A stretch of DNA of 60,000 nucleotides from Membranipora membranacea (lineage: Eukaryota; Bryozoa; Gymnolaemata; Cheilostomatida; Membraniporidae): contig OU612070.1 of assembly GCA_914767715.1 (NCBI GenBank), forward strand, positions 19,954,025-20,014,024, in the 5' to 3' direction. Below, in pieces: positions 33,901 to 48,900 of this stretch (positions are counted from its first letter, which is position 1; every line of letters begins with the position of its first letter). A program made the translations under genes and the position numbers. Below the pieces are notes generated by a model. The model was not told the origin of the DNA, did no database searches, and saw nothing but the letters and a program-made list of their open reading frames with translations.

Positions 33901-36900
33901 TGTTGGCTCTGATTGGTTGGTGGGTAGGTGGGTGGAGTTCCCATTCAACAGACAGTCAGATTATAACCAGCACATTGGCTACTATTATGCATGAAGTTCT
34001 GTTATTGCTAGATAATGCAAGGTGTCTACACCAAGGATTTCTTGAAATCCTTGTCTACGCAGGGTATTAGTAACTCATGACAGGCCAAAATTCTGATACT
34101 TGAATAACAATTTCTGTTTTTTCTGAATTTTGTTGTTTCTTGAACTCTAAACTCTAACACAAATACGACACAAAGAGCTTTTTAATACAATGTCAGAAAC
34201 TCTGCCCCCTACAAGCTTTTAATTATTACACGCAAGTGGGTCTTTGAAATAAATATTTGTTGTGTCTGCTCAATTCTGAGGGAACGAGTAAGTAATTTGA
34301 GTGAAGCAGTTTGAGTAATCTGGGTGTTCTATAGAAGGGTGAGATTTGGGACACAACACATCAAAGCTTTCTGGACACACGTGGAATTAAACTTAACATG
34401 GAAAAAACAAACTTGGGGGTTTCAATTTGGCGCCAATAGTAAAGTTGATGATAGGGTGTACCTATATATCTTTGTCATGGCCTGGTTTGGAGATCTCTCA
34501 AGCACTATATGATATATTTTGGTTCTGATTTTAGTGTTTAAAGACTCCCCAAAGCCCAATGCATATAGTCAGGCAGTTACTTATGATAAAGTTATGTTAG
34601 ATTTGCATAGTAAAACAATCAATGCTCTACTAGGCATGAATTATTGAATCGTACAAAGTTGACCATTGAATGTTTTTACCACGCATATCTGACATACCTT
34701 TATCATAAGTAACTGCCTGACTGTAACATGTATTGGTCTGTGGGTAGTCTTTAAGAGTTGAAAGTTATCAAGACTTCAGACTAGGTTAGGCTGATAAAAA
34801 CCCCCTAAAAACTGATAAATAGCCAAAGCCAATTACAGACTTACCCTCGGTGGTTTGGTGAAGGGTGTAGTGATCTTCCTGTTCTTAGATCTGTTCGGAT
34901 TGGAGCTTGGTGTGAAAACAGTCCCAAAAATAATAAGTAGAGTCATGAATATCACTAAACCAACAAAGGATAGAACAGGGATCCACCAGTTTGTCTGTCA
35001 AATAAAGAGCAAGAAATATCAAAACCAGTGAAGTGAGTTGTTGTTGGAAATGAGCCAGATACACTGAAATAAACTAAAATACTGGACAGAAAATATTAGA
35101 ATATTAGAAGATATTATAATAATGTTATAATATTTTCAATCCAGTATTCATTTGCTTCAGAATTTTTCTAAGCTATCAGACCATCGTATTATGATGGTCT
35201 GATAGCGAGGAAACATCTGAGACAAATGAACATACAAACACTGAACATCTTTCCAAACTTAAAAACTTTCAAAAGCAATAATAGTTGCAACAAGTGTACT
35301 CCTCTATTACACATTGGCTCAGGATGTGTATTGTTATAATATTGCACCAGCCTCAGAAATTATCAGATTTGATGAAAGAAATGCTATAAATTGAGTCAAA
35401 ATTTGATATTTTTAATTCTAACGCAAGCAGCTATCAGCCTATCACATGCTGTTTCTCACACACCTTCAACCATTCTCTCAAATTCTCAACAGAAGAGAAG
35501 CTGAGAAGAAGACCTTTCAATCTAGCCAGAGGTCCAAGATCCAGAACATTTCTACAAGATTGGAAATAATCACAGAATCCTTGGTCCTTGTTGCACATCT
35601 GACCTGAAAACAAATCAGAATATCTAATGACCCATCAATAAATATTAGAAGCTTTGGGATTTGGTTTCATTTTGATAATGTATAAGCCTGAATCATTGTG
35701 GTATAATATTTGATTAATTCATAATGTGACCAACTTGATATATCATTGACAAAATCTGCTTAGTGGAAACAAGTAGTGGTTCTAGTGGCAATTTCTGTTA
35801 TATTGTGTTGGTTTGTGTTCAGGTGGTTTCTGCAAAAGTATGATTCTGCAGAGCCTCTCCCCATGACATTCTAAGTTGCTGTTGCCAATACTCGAACGCT
35901 ACGTAAGAGACTAAGGAGTATGTTTACAGAAGATGTCTTGCTAGTTGATAACCTAATTAACTAAGGCAAATATGATTCATCATCCTCATCCCAATTAATA
36001 TTACAGGTCGTAATTAATCTGCTTCCAATTAAGTAGTAAAATAACTCTTCATGCGTTACCTGGTGAATTTTATAAAAATCATCCCAAGAATTTTCACAAG
36101 TCATTGATCTGCTTCCAAGTAAATAGTAAAATAACTCTGCATTGAGCTACCTGGTTTGGCTGAGATTTTTCCATTGCTGTCGCCATAACTAGTGAGCAGT
36201 GCTTGGAAATCAGCGGGCAGGGCTGACTTCTCATCGTATGAGCTGAAGCATGTACCACTAGGATCAGCACAGCTAACATAACACAAGGCTGCAGCAGAGC
36301 TAGCCTCCTCAGATGACAGAGAACATTCCTTCCACCCTGCTCCTATCAAAGAACAGACGGATCCGCTACATTCCTGCAAACAGAATAATATACATAATAT
36401 ATAAATAGAATAGATGTATAATAAATGTAGAATAAACATCGAATATACATAGAATATACATAGAATATACATAGAATATACATAGAATATACATAGAATA
36501 TACATAGAATATACAGGGCTCTGTTACACGGCGGAGTGAATATGCCAAATTGTTTTCTTTTCAATGACAACCACGTCACAAGCACCATGGTAAAATACAA
36601 AATATAGATAGATCAGATACTTCTTCTTGCATAGTAGTAATATGATTGATTACTGTTTGTCCTTGGTTATTGAGCAAAACTAAAAATATTTGTATTAAAT
36701 ATTGTATCAATATTGTATTAAATATTGTATCAATACTGTATCAAATATTGTAACAATATTGTATCAATATTGTATTAAATATTGTATCAATATTGTATTA
36801 AATATTGTAACAATATTGTATCAATATTGTATTAAATATTGTATCAATATTGTATTAAATATTGTAACAATATTGTTTTACATATTGTTTTAAATATTGT

Positions 36901-39900
36901 ATCAATATTGTTTTAAATACTGTATCAATATTGTTTTAAATATTGTATCAATATTGTTTTAAATATTGAATCAATATTGTTTCAAATATTGTATCAATAT
37001 TGTATTAAATATTGTATCAATATTGTAACAATATTGTTTTAAATATTGTATCAATATTGTATCAAATATTGTAACAATATTGTATCAATATTGTATTAAA
37101 TATTGTATCAATATTGTTTTAAATATTGTATCAATATTGTTTCAAATATTGTATCAATATTGTACTAAATATTGTATCAATATTGTATCAATATTGTTTT
37201 AAATATTGTATCAATATTGTTTTAAATATTGTATCAATATTGTATCAATATTGCATTGAATATTGTATCAATATTGTATTAAATATTGTAACAATATTGT
37301 ATCAATATTGTATTAAATATTGTATCAATATTGTATTAAATATTTTATCAATATTGTTTTAAATATTGTATCAATATTGTTTTAAATATTGTATCTATAT
37401 TGTATCAATATTGTATTAAATATTGTAGCAATATTGAATTCAATATTGCATCAATATTGTTTTAAATATTGTATCAATATTGTATTAAATATTGTATCAG
37501 TATGAAATGAAAAAAAATTGGATGATAAATTGCCTGCACCATAGACCATAGGCCATAGTACCATGGACCACACAACTTACCGTGTTGTTGCAGACTTGTG
37601 TATTATCATTACATGGCACGTTGTTTATAGGCACAGCGGCAGGGCATTCGGCCCCGCCCCCGTTACATCTGGCTTCTTGAGCGCACTCAGTCTGAGCACT
37701 ACAGGCCACATTCGACTCGAATCGGCATGATGTTGCACAGCATGGCCCTTCAGAAGGATCACAGGCGGAACCTAAATAGAGGATAGAAGCTGATAATTAA
37801 ATCATAATTAGTAAAGAGTGTTGAGAGAAAGATATAATAGAGACTTTGAGGATGAGATGTTGCATTATATCTAGTATCCCGTGATACAAATACCAAGAAT
37901 GAAATTGGGGGTCATTCATTGATAACATAGAGAGTTTAACCTGTTCTCAGCTGTGTTGAAGCTTTCGCAGATCATTGTTTTAAGTTTATAAATGAATGGA
38001 AGGGTAGTCGGAGGGCTCAGATTATTGCGCAAGGGATTCAGAGTTTCCAAATAGCCAATAGCTTGCTAAAAATAGCAATATTTTTTTAAAAGAGAGCAAT
38101 AACAGGGCAAAGTAACAGTCAAATAATCATGACAGTAAACATGAGCCAGATGAGATTTACCAGTTGAGAGAGTTATGGACTAAAGTTGAATAAAAGCACA
38201 AGCATTGATGCGACCCCTAATTTATAAAGACACCACTTATATAAATGGTATTATTATACTCTTGGTAGGATGTTTTCCGTAGCTTGCAAAAGAAATTAGA
38301 TCAAATGCCAAGGAAAAAGGGAGAAAAATGAGGCGAAAATATTTATTACATGGAGGCTTGTAAAATTGTGATCAGCTCTCCTTGGTACGCAAAGTAGTCT
38401 CTTGAGGAAAGGTTCGCTATTATGCACCGACATAGTAAAATTAAAGTTTATCTTTTAATAACTACGCAACTTTATTATATATTCATCACAGTTTGTGAGA
38501 ATTGGGTCCTGATAGACTATAGCAATTAAAATAGTACATTTTGAAAAGGCAGTGCACTCCAGGTTCTCTGCACTGTAACATTTGTGAAAACCAAGCATCA
38601 GAAATTTTTTTTTTTCTTACCGAGAGTTCTCTTGCAGGCACCGGCAACAGAGTTGAGGGAGTTCTGTGGCACACAGCATGAACATGTGTCCTTGTACCCA
38701 CAATCACACTCTTCAGAACTTTCCACTATCTGATTACCACACCACGAGCCAGTCTTAGCTACAGTTTAGAAAAATACAATATTATATGGGAGTTGTTTCT
38801 ACTTGAAACATGAGGGGGTAACTTCTTAGTATTCTCATAAAACTCGTATTTACAAGCTGTACACATAGCCCTGTCTAACTGTAATGCATCTGAACGGAGG
38901 GGTTGCTGACTGTGTAAGTTTAAGTCCACTGATATACAGTAAGGCCTCCTTTTCAAGGGGCCACATCTAATCCTCATTACGATGCAACTCTCATCCCATA
39001 ACATAATGACATTAGGACGAGAGTTTGTACTAGTGTTGTTATATAGCCTGTGTTCCTAAATTTGGAAACTGTTCAGCAGAGATAGCATAGTCCCAAACAG
39101 AGTCATTCCTAGCAAAGGGGATAGGTTTACAAGCCAATGTGTTGGCTCCGATATGATTGGCTGTTAGGTGGGAAAAAGCCAGCCAATTACAGCCAACGCA
39201 TTGGATATAGGTTTACTAACTTCGAAGTCAGTCTACATGATCAATTGTAGAGACACAGAGCCTTATTTAATGTATATTTATCTATGTCTATGATCTTACC
39301 AACGAAGCAGTCAGTGTTTGAGTTCTCCAGTACTTTGGTGATGTTAGTCACGCTGCAGGGTGAGAAGTTATTGTTGTTGTCTCGTTTGCCTGATATAGCA
39401 GCGTAGTACATGATGTAATTCCCCAATGGGTTCTCCGAGTCCTTGTATGGAGCACAGCTAGGTGAGTTACTGACGGGGTCATGCTGTGAAAATTCAAAGA
39501 ATAGTAACAGCTATTGATCTTGAAGTTTTATGATTCAATGGTGATTGCTATGAATACATACAGATTCTTAAAGTGTCTAGGAAAGCAAAAAACCATCTAA
39601 TCCTCATGTCAAAGTAATATCATAGCAATGGACAAAGAAACTAATATTACTCACAAAGGACATTATTGAATGATATAACCGATTTCAAAACTTTAAAATT
39701 TCAAAAACTCAGGGTCTAGGAGTGTCTGGAGTATGGTATCTCCTCTCTTACAGATTAACACTAAAACATCTTTGCCTAGGCTACCTTTTTCCAATACAGC
39801 TTAATATATATTTATATATATATATTATATATATATAATATAAATTTTAATGCATTCTCTCAAATTTTTTCGAACCTTATGTGACTTGAAAACTGTCTTC

Positions 39901-42900
39901 TCACACCATAGTTAGTGTACATTGCAGGCTAATCGTGCCGACTACTATACCACCAATATTCATCGGCTATTATAATCTCTATCCCAGTGAACGCAACAAT
40001 ATACCGGTGCTCTCTTACACAATATAGATGATAGCTTCAGAGATAACTTATATGATAAGTCCAAGAGTCTCCAGTCTGATGCCCCCCTTCCCCCCGACCA
40101 AGGAAGACAGTCCATGGTTGAGTAGTAGGACGATTAATTGGCATGGTTAGAGCAGTATTTCAATAGACTGGCTTACCTCGGATCCAAAGTTATGTCCCAG
40201 TTCGTGAGCTAGTGTGAGTTGTGACATGAGTTTGGGGACACGCTCTCCGTAGTTCTTAGTGGTAACTATTCCTGTATTCAAGCTCTTCTTCCTGGCAGAA
40301 CCATTCTCCTGGTAATTCTTCCATTTGCTGCATATTCCACCGTTACTAGCTGTGAAAGAGGACATTGGTCAATGAGAACACAAATATGCAATTTTTTTAT
40401 CTGGTAGATAAAAAAAGATCACAGTAAAAGTTGCCTTGTGCTTAATCTCATCTTAATTTCCCTGGCTGCAAGACCAAAAAGTGTGATCTGCTCTAAGGGG
40501 CAACTACTGACAAAACCCCATTCCTTTCAAGGATACCTAGGGCGCCTATATCATCTCACACACCATCTAAAAGGATACACAATATGCCAATAGTGATTCA
40601 CGTGGTCTGTCATCAGCCCTTGGTTAAGTTGAATCGGTTCCAGCATTAGTATGTGATAAATGGAATTAAAGGAAGGAAAAAAATGAACTCAAAAGCATGG
40701 TGCAGCGGTATTCTGATCATATGGTGATGACTAGTGTGTCGGTGCGCAGAGCCTCTGTTCGCACCAGTCACCCATGGGGGTCTTTCGATTAGAATAAACG
40801 ATGTTTTACTAAAGCGAATTATCACTATCACATCACTCAAGATTATCACTCACTTGATCTTTCAAATAGCCAAAATCGCTTCCAAATCGCTCACTCATGA
40901 TGTATATAGTTCTATCTTTGAGTGCGTGATTTATGAGCCATTTATGAACGACAAGATTTCGATTTTTGCTGTTTCTAATTGAAAGACCCCCAGACAGACC
41001 GGCAACTTTGAATGGAGTGAATAAGACAAAGCAGCCGACATTCTTACATCCAGATTTGGCGACCCAGGCCAATCCTAGTGTACCATCCGCAAAGTCTCGA
41101 TATGTCAGTATGTAGGCCAGGCAGTAGGCGTCGTGGTTAGTGTAAGTGTTCATATTCAAGAAGTTAGAGACATCCAGATTCTTCTCACAGAACCAGTGCT
41201 CATTGGCGACACATGTCTTGTTTATCTGACAGATAAAAAGTGATGGCAATACAATCATAGATCAACGAGAACTATCCGGCCTGCAAAGCTTCACATACTT
41301 ATTTATCTCAATGAGTTGATGCTGTTTTCAAAATGAATTTCTCGAATTGAAACGATAATTACATGAATTTAAGACTATGTTGGATCATATTTGTCTGTAA
41401 TTGGATTTGTCCACCCCCCTTGAGGTGCACAGTGGCGCACCAGTGGGACAGGATTGACTCAAAAAGCAGGCAAGATGGATCAAACTTGGTCTGGATAGGT
41501 AATGATCCTTGTAAATCTTTATTCAATGTCTGATTGAGTTCCATCAGATGTCCAGGGCAAAATCTTCGCCATATATTATCAAAAACTTTCCCTGACTAAA
41601 AATATCAGCAGTTTCCTGGTGATAAACTTTTGAACAACCTTAATAACAACACATCGGACACATTGTGATGTCATTTAAAAGTTTTTTTCTGTTTTGGTTT
41701 TTTCTAAAAAAAAAGTTTAAACAAATGAGATTTATACCAATAAAATGTGTATATATATACACACATTTGTGCAATAAAGTGTCATATATTATATATCCCA
41801 CTATTGTACCCATAAAAACCCTGGACAATGAGTGATTCATATATGTATATATATATATATAGTGGCTATCAGTGTGTAGGGCATATCTTTGCATTGGAGT
41901 TGTCCGACCATGTCAGGCTATTTTATCTACCACTAATTACTATTGGGTTTAGGATGCCCAACATGATTATTTAAGAGGTTTTAAAGACTTTGTTTGAGGC
42001 TGCTCTTTTGTATCACATCTTATTCTCCATATTTTATTCTATCATGTGAGCGATTTTCAGCTTTAGAATCCAAATATTGAGGAAGTTATGGCCTCTCAAA
42101 CTTCCAAGGTGACGGCAATTTATCGGCAGTAAGAATCAGCCGGCAATCCCTAGGGTACGTCACAACCAGCTAACCTAGTTGGTCAAAGTGGCGTGATGGT
42201 AGCGTCGTTGCCTATTGGAAGTTTTAGAGGCCATAACTTCCTCAATATTTGGATTCTAAAGCTGAAAATCGCTCACATGATAGAATAAAATATGGAGAAT
42301 AAGATGTGATACAAAAGAGCAGCCTCAAACAAAGTCTTTAAGACGTGATTTTTTGTGGGTCATATAAAATGACTCCTTATTTTTGAGTGACACTTAGTTG
42401 GGGCCAAATACACACAGATGACACTTAAAAGCACAGATTTGAATCTATATATATTATATATAGATTCAAATCTGTGCTTTTAAGTGTCATCTGTGTGTAT
42501 ATATATATATATATATATATTGTAGAAAGTTCATACCTGTAGCCTGTCAATCCTAAACTCAACATTGAACTCATTGCGGTATATTCCTTCTACCTCCCTA
42601 ACCAAATCTCTGAATAGAGATGAGATCTCTTGTATTATCACCTCTTCTTTCTGTAATAAAGATTATTATAAATTTAAATCTCTATATTGATCATGTGACA
42701 AGATATTGGATCTGTAAATCTTAAAAATCAGATACGATCACCGGAAGGTCATTTATAGAAATAGGGGTGCACACAGGTATTTAGGTCTAGGTTACACAAA
42801 GGCAAAGGCTGCCAGATTACATACGACACAAAGAAAGGATATTTTTAAAACCTATCGTATAGCTTGATTTAGGGAGTTAACTCATTGTAAAACTAATGCA

Positions 42901-45900
42901 TTCAATAATGGAGTTATGCGCTCTTCTTTTGAAACTGTGCAATAAAAACTTGATTGAGTAGAGGGAACCTTGTACCAAAGCTGAATAAACCTCATGCAGT
43001 CTTACAATATCTGATGATGAAAAGATTTCTCTTGTAGAAAAAAAGCAGCTTGGAAAAATCTGAGAAATATTTCAGCTAACTCACTGTAGTTTGGAGCTGA
43101 TCCTTGATGTGCTGCCAAAGTTCAGGGTCAGACTGTAAGTACAGATTACATGTGTTCTTTGAGCTTGTCAGAGCTCGCTTTTTCCTCCCTTCAGTCGGCT
43201 TATCCTCCTAGTGAAATAGTCTCAGCGTCAAGTTACTAACATTACAGACTGTACTTGCTAGCTTAATATGTTTGTTGAGATCACAAGGTAATGATTAAGA
43301 CAAGGCATAATGGCACCACGTCTCACTCAGTTTGCAGGTAGGATGGTCATAGCCCCGCATTGAGCATCAACACATCAGTAAACAGCAAACTGCAGCAGGA
43401 TTCTATCCAACCATCTCCAACACATGTATGTTTGTAGTCTAAGCGCTCAGACAGGTTGCAATTCGAGTCAGTGGCATTCCATTATCAACCACTCACGGTT
43501 GTCAATGTAACGCCACTAACTCGCATTGCAGCGCTTAGACTAGCATGTTTGTGGCAAGGCGCTGTAGCTAAGTGAGTCACCACAAAATGTTAACGAAATG
43601 TTTGGTTTGGTATTTAGATTTTAGATTTTATGTTATGATGGTACGTGTGATGGACCGCTAACAAAGTGACTCGTGATTTCAACAACAACGTCAAAAGGAG
43701 AAAATATGAACCATGGCCATATCATAAATCAAGAAACTACTTAGAGGAAGAAACAGAAATGCAAGCAGACTTAATTTCTTGATCAATCAACCATTATATT
43801 GGGACGGGTATCTTTTGAGTCGAGTCGTAGACTAGATTGAAATAAAGCATACCTCTAGATAAGAATTCTCTACTCGGTCCATCCACTTATGGACAAATGG
43901 GGTCAGACCACATGATCCTGGTTTGTTAGCGTCTCGCTTTACTCTTTGTTCGCTGCAAAAAGAAAATAATTAGATAAAATTTTAGCCAAGATGCGTATTG
44001 AGTCTGGAAAGAAGAAACAGCCAAGCAGAAGGAAAACCCATATCATTCATTTTAGCGAGGAGAAATAGGAAGAGTAGAAATGGCTGCAGAATAAGACAGT
44101 TTTCCGCACACTTTATAAATCTGAGGACAGCCTATTCTTGAATTATTAGACCACCACTAACAAACACCAAGGAACTGAGGCTTGGTAGGCCTAGAGAGTG
44201 CGCCGTACACAAACTTAAAGTTCACCCGAAGACCCTACTCTGTAGACGTAAGTAGACGCCAGTCACACTCTTCCATCTTTGATCGTCTGATAGGATCAGA
44301 CCTATAATGGATTGGTTATCTATCTAAGTCTGTTTGCAGATTGATAATATCTTGTTAAGTGAGGTGAAATCCAGGACAATTCAACTTGCATTGGTATCAG
44401 TCATGAGGATTTCACTCAGTTTAGGGCTTATAAGATTACATGTAGTCATTGCGTAATGAAGACATCTTGTTATGAAGAACCAATACCCAATACAAACACA
44501 GATGCCTCAGTAGCTGATTGATAGACTGGTAAAACAAATTTGCGATAAATCTGTCAGAAATGCGGAACGAAATTTGAAACACAAGAAGTAATATGCCGCT
44601 CCTCTTAAATAATTGCTTGCCCGCATCTTCTTCAATGAAGAGAAAAATAATGAAATTGTTGAAATCCAAATGACAGAGAGAGAGTTATTTCCCGAAAATC
44701 AAATTTTTTGGACAGGTCACACGATAGATATATTCTGATTTGCACATGTAAGCCTTCATTACATAGACATGTGAATCAAACTCCAATGGTACCAGTCATG
44801 GCGCAGCTTGTAATGTGTGTGCAACAAGAAACCCTAAACCATGCTTTGAACACCCAGCAGCCTACCCATTAAAACGAATTTTGTCTACAAACAGAATTCA
44901 GTTTCCTTATGCAACATAAACAGTATAGTATAGTAGTCCTAAAAAAGTTTTCATATCAGGCCTCTATACACATACTGACTCTCGTGATCTGACTGGGCAT
45001 GTAGATCACTGATAAACTAGGGTATCATTACCACAAAGAGAATGTCGTAAGGCTAAGTATGTATCATGCGTGACTTGAATTTGCGCATGTGCAAGAACAA
45101 TGAGTTTAGTCTGGGTTCTAATTGCAATTTTGGTCTGGGGAGATAGGATATCCCCTGCATAAATTGCCAGTCAAATTTAGCTAATAGTGACAATAGAAGA
45201 TAACTCTTTCTTACAATTCCGCACGCATTTGAGAGTGTGCCACCAGAGCAGGTAGCCAATCAGATGGCTTCGGAATTCCGAGGCTCAATTTTGCAGAGAT
45301 CAGCTCATGCCCAGAGCTGATCATGCGCAGAATGCTCTATACATTTAAAAAAGTTTACATTGTTAGACTATTGGCAATTCAATTGATAATGATATTGAGT
45401 CATGATAACAGTGCAATATCTAAATGATGGCAGCAGTTTCCCCAGGTCAAATAACAACTTTTACATACACTGCCTACGGCCCTACAGTCCTAACACTTCC
45501 TGCTCGCAAAAACAAAAACAAGCCCTTCATATGTTATAGATTTGATACAATACATTTTTCATCAGGATGTGGCGATCTTCATAACGGTTGATTAACAATC
45601 CCAAAAAAATTTGCAGAGAGAGGCAGTCTGATTTGACCCACACTGGCAATAGCGACTTCTGCAATCTGCATCACGCAATGAGAGACAGATTGTGCTATCA
45701 GATGGACAGCCAATACCTAGTGAAACTCTGGATTTTAATCTTAGTGCTACAGTGGTATTTTCTCCAGCCCTCAACATAGGCTTTGTCTTATTACTAATTT
45801 GGCAAGGAATTTCTTATCCAACCCACCACTTGGGCTAATCCGTCTTGACAAGATAACTCTCTGAGTAAGCAGACAATGACTAGCCTGAGTATGTTAAGAT

Positions 45901-48900
45901 GTCTCAAAATGTCTCAGAATCTAACCATTCATCATACACACACATCAAGGTCGCCAGTACGAACTAGACCAAGTATGGTCCAGTTTGCCTGCATTGGGAG
46001 TCTCTTCCCACTACTGATCAGTACAAGAGAGAAAATGCAGGCTAACAGGATCAAACTTGATCTAAGTATCAACAGATATCAGAACTCCATTCTTGGTTCC
46101 CCTTTAGTACGTATCGGAAACCCAAATCCCATTACACAACTTTCAGGTAATGACCAGACTTGGTGATAATTATAAGCTACTAATAACAGCCTTGGACTAA
46201 CACAGATTGAACAATGATTGGTACTTTTTGGTACTTGACTACACTCAATGATTGATCTGATAGGTCATTGATAGCTGATCTGTAAGACATGATCAAAAAG
46301 AGCTTAGATATGTGGTTCACACAGGGAAAGCTATAATTTGATAGCCTGAGTTCTTATCCAGACACATGCGGACAGCGCTGCACATCGAAAGTATACCCAC
46401 CCAAACTGTCAGGGAATTCTAAGAAATTATTTCTCTGGCTAGCCAATATACTGAGCATGCCAAAGTTGGTCATAATCTTCCTAACCAAACTTTTGGTGAA
46501 TTCAAACTATTAATTTCTACTAAAGTAATGTCAAAGTTGGTCAAATCTCCCGGGAGTTGACTTTGTATGTTAGTGAGTGACCTGGAATTTTGTAGTTAAA
46601 TAACAATGTGTTCTATCTCTGCTGAATAAATATGTCTGAAAAACAATTGCTTGGTCAACCAATATTAATCATGAATGACCGATGAACACCCTCATGGTCT
46701 GTCCAAGCGTTAGGATGATGATAGGAGACTTAGCAAGACATCAAGGAGTTGAAGGCAGCTCTAACTCCTAGACTGAGCAAGCAGTCAGTAGTTTCCATTG
46801 ATAATTTATCAGTACCCATTTGAATAGTATTTTCCATTCTGATATGGCAGTTTGACCAATGAATGAGGGAGTTGATTGGTGTGAGTTATAAACGTGATGT
46901 TTCTGTTCCACTGAATAAAACAGGTAATGGTAAACATCAAATATACTTTACACATTTACCTACAGCTTACTCTTTTAAATGAAAAGCTTTTGTTTTACTA
47001 TATTGATGCAAGATAAACCCTAAGTGGTCCCCCTACATTCTGATGATAAGCACATTTGAGGGTGACACTGATGTCAATTTCAGTTTATTTCAGTGAGCAG
47101 AGCAATTTAGTTTGATAAAGATAGATGCACAGCTCTAAAGAGCCTTGTGTCAAAATGATCTGCAAACATCATGCATGCTCATGGTTAACGGTGTCCCACG
47201 ATGAAATTTATTGGGTTTCTGTGGGCTCAGACTCTAAAGCATAATTTAGTGATTTTCCTGGGAATTTCCAGGATATGCATTGTGGGACCGCTTTTAACAT
47301 GCCATGTGAGGCTTCAGCATACAAAAACAATCAGCAAAGGCGCAGGACTAGGACGCAGTCGTAGTACAATGATATTTTCATATCATTCATGATGAGAATA
47401 AGAATAATTTAATCTGACACTGATGCCAATCAGAACCATTTCTTTCAGTTAACAGAGCACCAGAGTTAGATAATTTGTCAAGCTAGATAAAGAAGTACAG
47501 CCTCAAAGAGCCCCGTGTCACTAGCGACAAAATACTCACTCATAGAACTTCTCGACATCAACATCATCCTTCTTGTAGATAACGGAGTGCACGACGTCAC
47601 CAGATGTGAGAGGGTGTTTGGGGTGGTACTGCTTCCTATCCACATAGAACACCTCACCATCCCCGGTAGTAAGCTGTCCCTGGAACACCCCGGCTATCAC
47701 TGAGCCATACACTGAACTGTCAGCATCTCCTGAAGACAGAAGAAAATATAGTTGTTGAAATGGATCATATCAACCTATAGGATCAAAATGGTCTAGGATC
47801 CAGGAAAAAAGCAAGAGCCTTTTCATCCAAATAAAAATATTATGGCATGACGTTAAAACCTTAAATTTAAAAACCCATCCCTTATGAGCAATCATAAAAA
47901 CTTTGGGGCAGGTAGTCTTATTAAAATTCCTCCATTTCCATTATGAGATGAGTGTAGCTTTTTAGGACCGCAAATGGTCCAATTAACAAAAGCATTGATC
48001 CCAATTATAGGTGTGTTTAAACTATAGGTCTTTTTTATCAAAAATCAATTATCAGTTCATATGTAGTCCACCTGTTGATCATGATTACAGTAAACATGAC
48101 TCACAACTCAGTTACTAATAATAGACATAATGATACCTTCAACCTCAGATTGGGCCTTGGTACCCTGACTAGTAGCGTTTCAATGATGATAAAAAGCTAT
48201 CAGCTGAGCGCTCTGTCTTATATGAGTCAATAACAATTCCTATTTAGGCCATAACTTCAGTCCCAGGGGATTGAGGGCAAAGATTATAAATACTGTTGAG
48301 GGCTGGGGATTCCAGGCTTACAAGAGCTTGAGACAGTTTTCTCTTTGACAGTAACTAAGCCGCATTGTGCATTATGCTTACTTATGAAACAAAGTGGCAA
48401 GCTTTTCCAACAATATGCTAATGTATGTCCAGTAGTAAAACACTGCAAGTCACTGTGCTTCTATCAAATACTATTTATGATCTTTGGTTACATTTTGGCA
48501 AAAACTCAAGATGACATGGGAGCGTGCCAGTCACCAGAGAGATACTATGGTATTTCTGTACAGACTTGAGCACTTAGTGCCAGATGTAAACAATAAATAA
48601 TATAGACGGCAATATTGAAAAGCTGCCAAGTTTAATTCTGAATCCGAATACACAGCCATCTTCAAATTGTTAAGAGGGATCTCACTAGACCCTTGAATAC
48701 TAAGAGCAACAGGTACTACACAATAAACAACACAACTTTAATAACATTGGATAGCTCTCCAAGATTTTCATTTCATCAAGTACATGGACCTGAATCTTAC
48801 CAAGGAGTCTCTATCTAACTCCTTGATCTGACAGTAGCTTCTTATGTTATGACACCTACTGGTCAAAATATTGCATCTATTAGTTAAATCTTAAAATAAA

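Larger units (their letters stand above)
36151..38758 (-). other. ADAM10: ADAM10 disintegrin-like and Cys-rich exons 11-13
   Basis: Exon 11 has [14 protein letters not shown], exon 12 [13 protein letters not shown] through GAECPAAVP, exon 13 CSGSVCSL through [10 protein letters not shown]. The Cys spacing follows the ADAM10 disintegrin-like domain. Exon 12 is Ala/Gly-rich in the middle ([11 protein letters not shown]). No canonical RGD loop exists, as is usual for ADAM10. Confidence 0.85.

Noticed and set aside
36101-37362. Long open frames rich in Tyr/Ile/Cys over the satellite arrays
   Set aside because: They arise because the repeat units lack stops in some frames; they are inside an ADAM10 intron.
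36690-37500. CRISPR-like regular repeats
   Set aside because: Eukaryotic intron; units are contiguous with no unique spacers.
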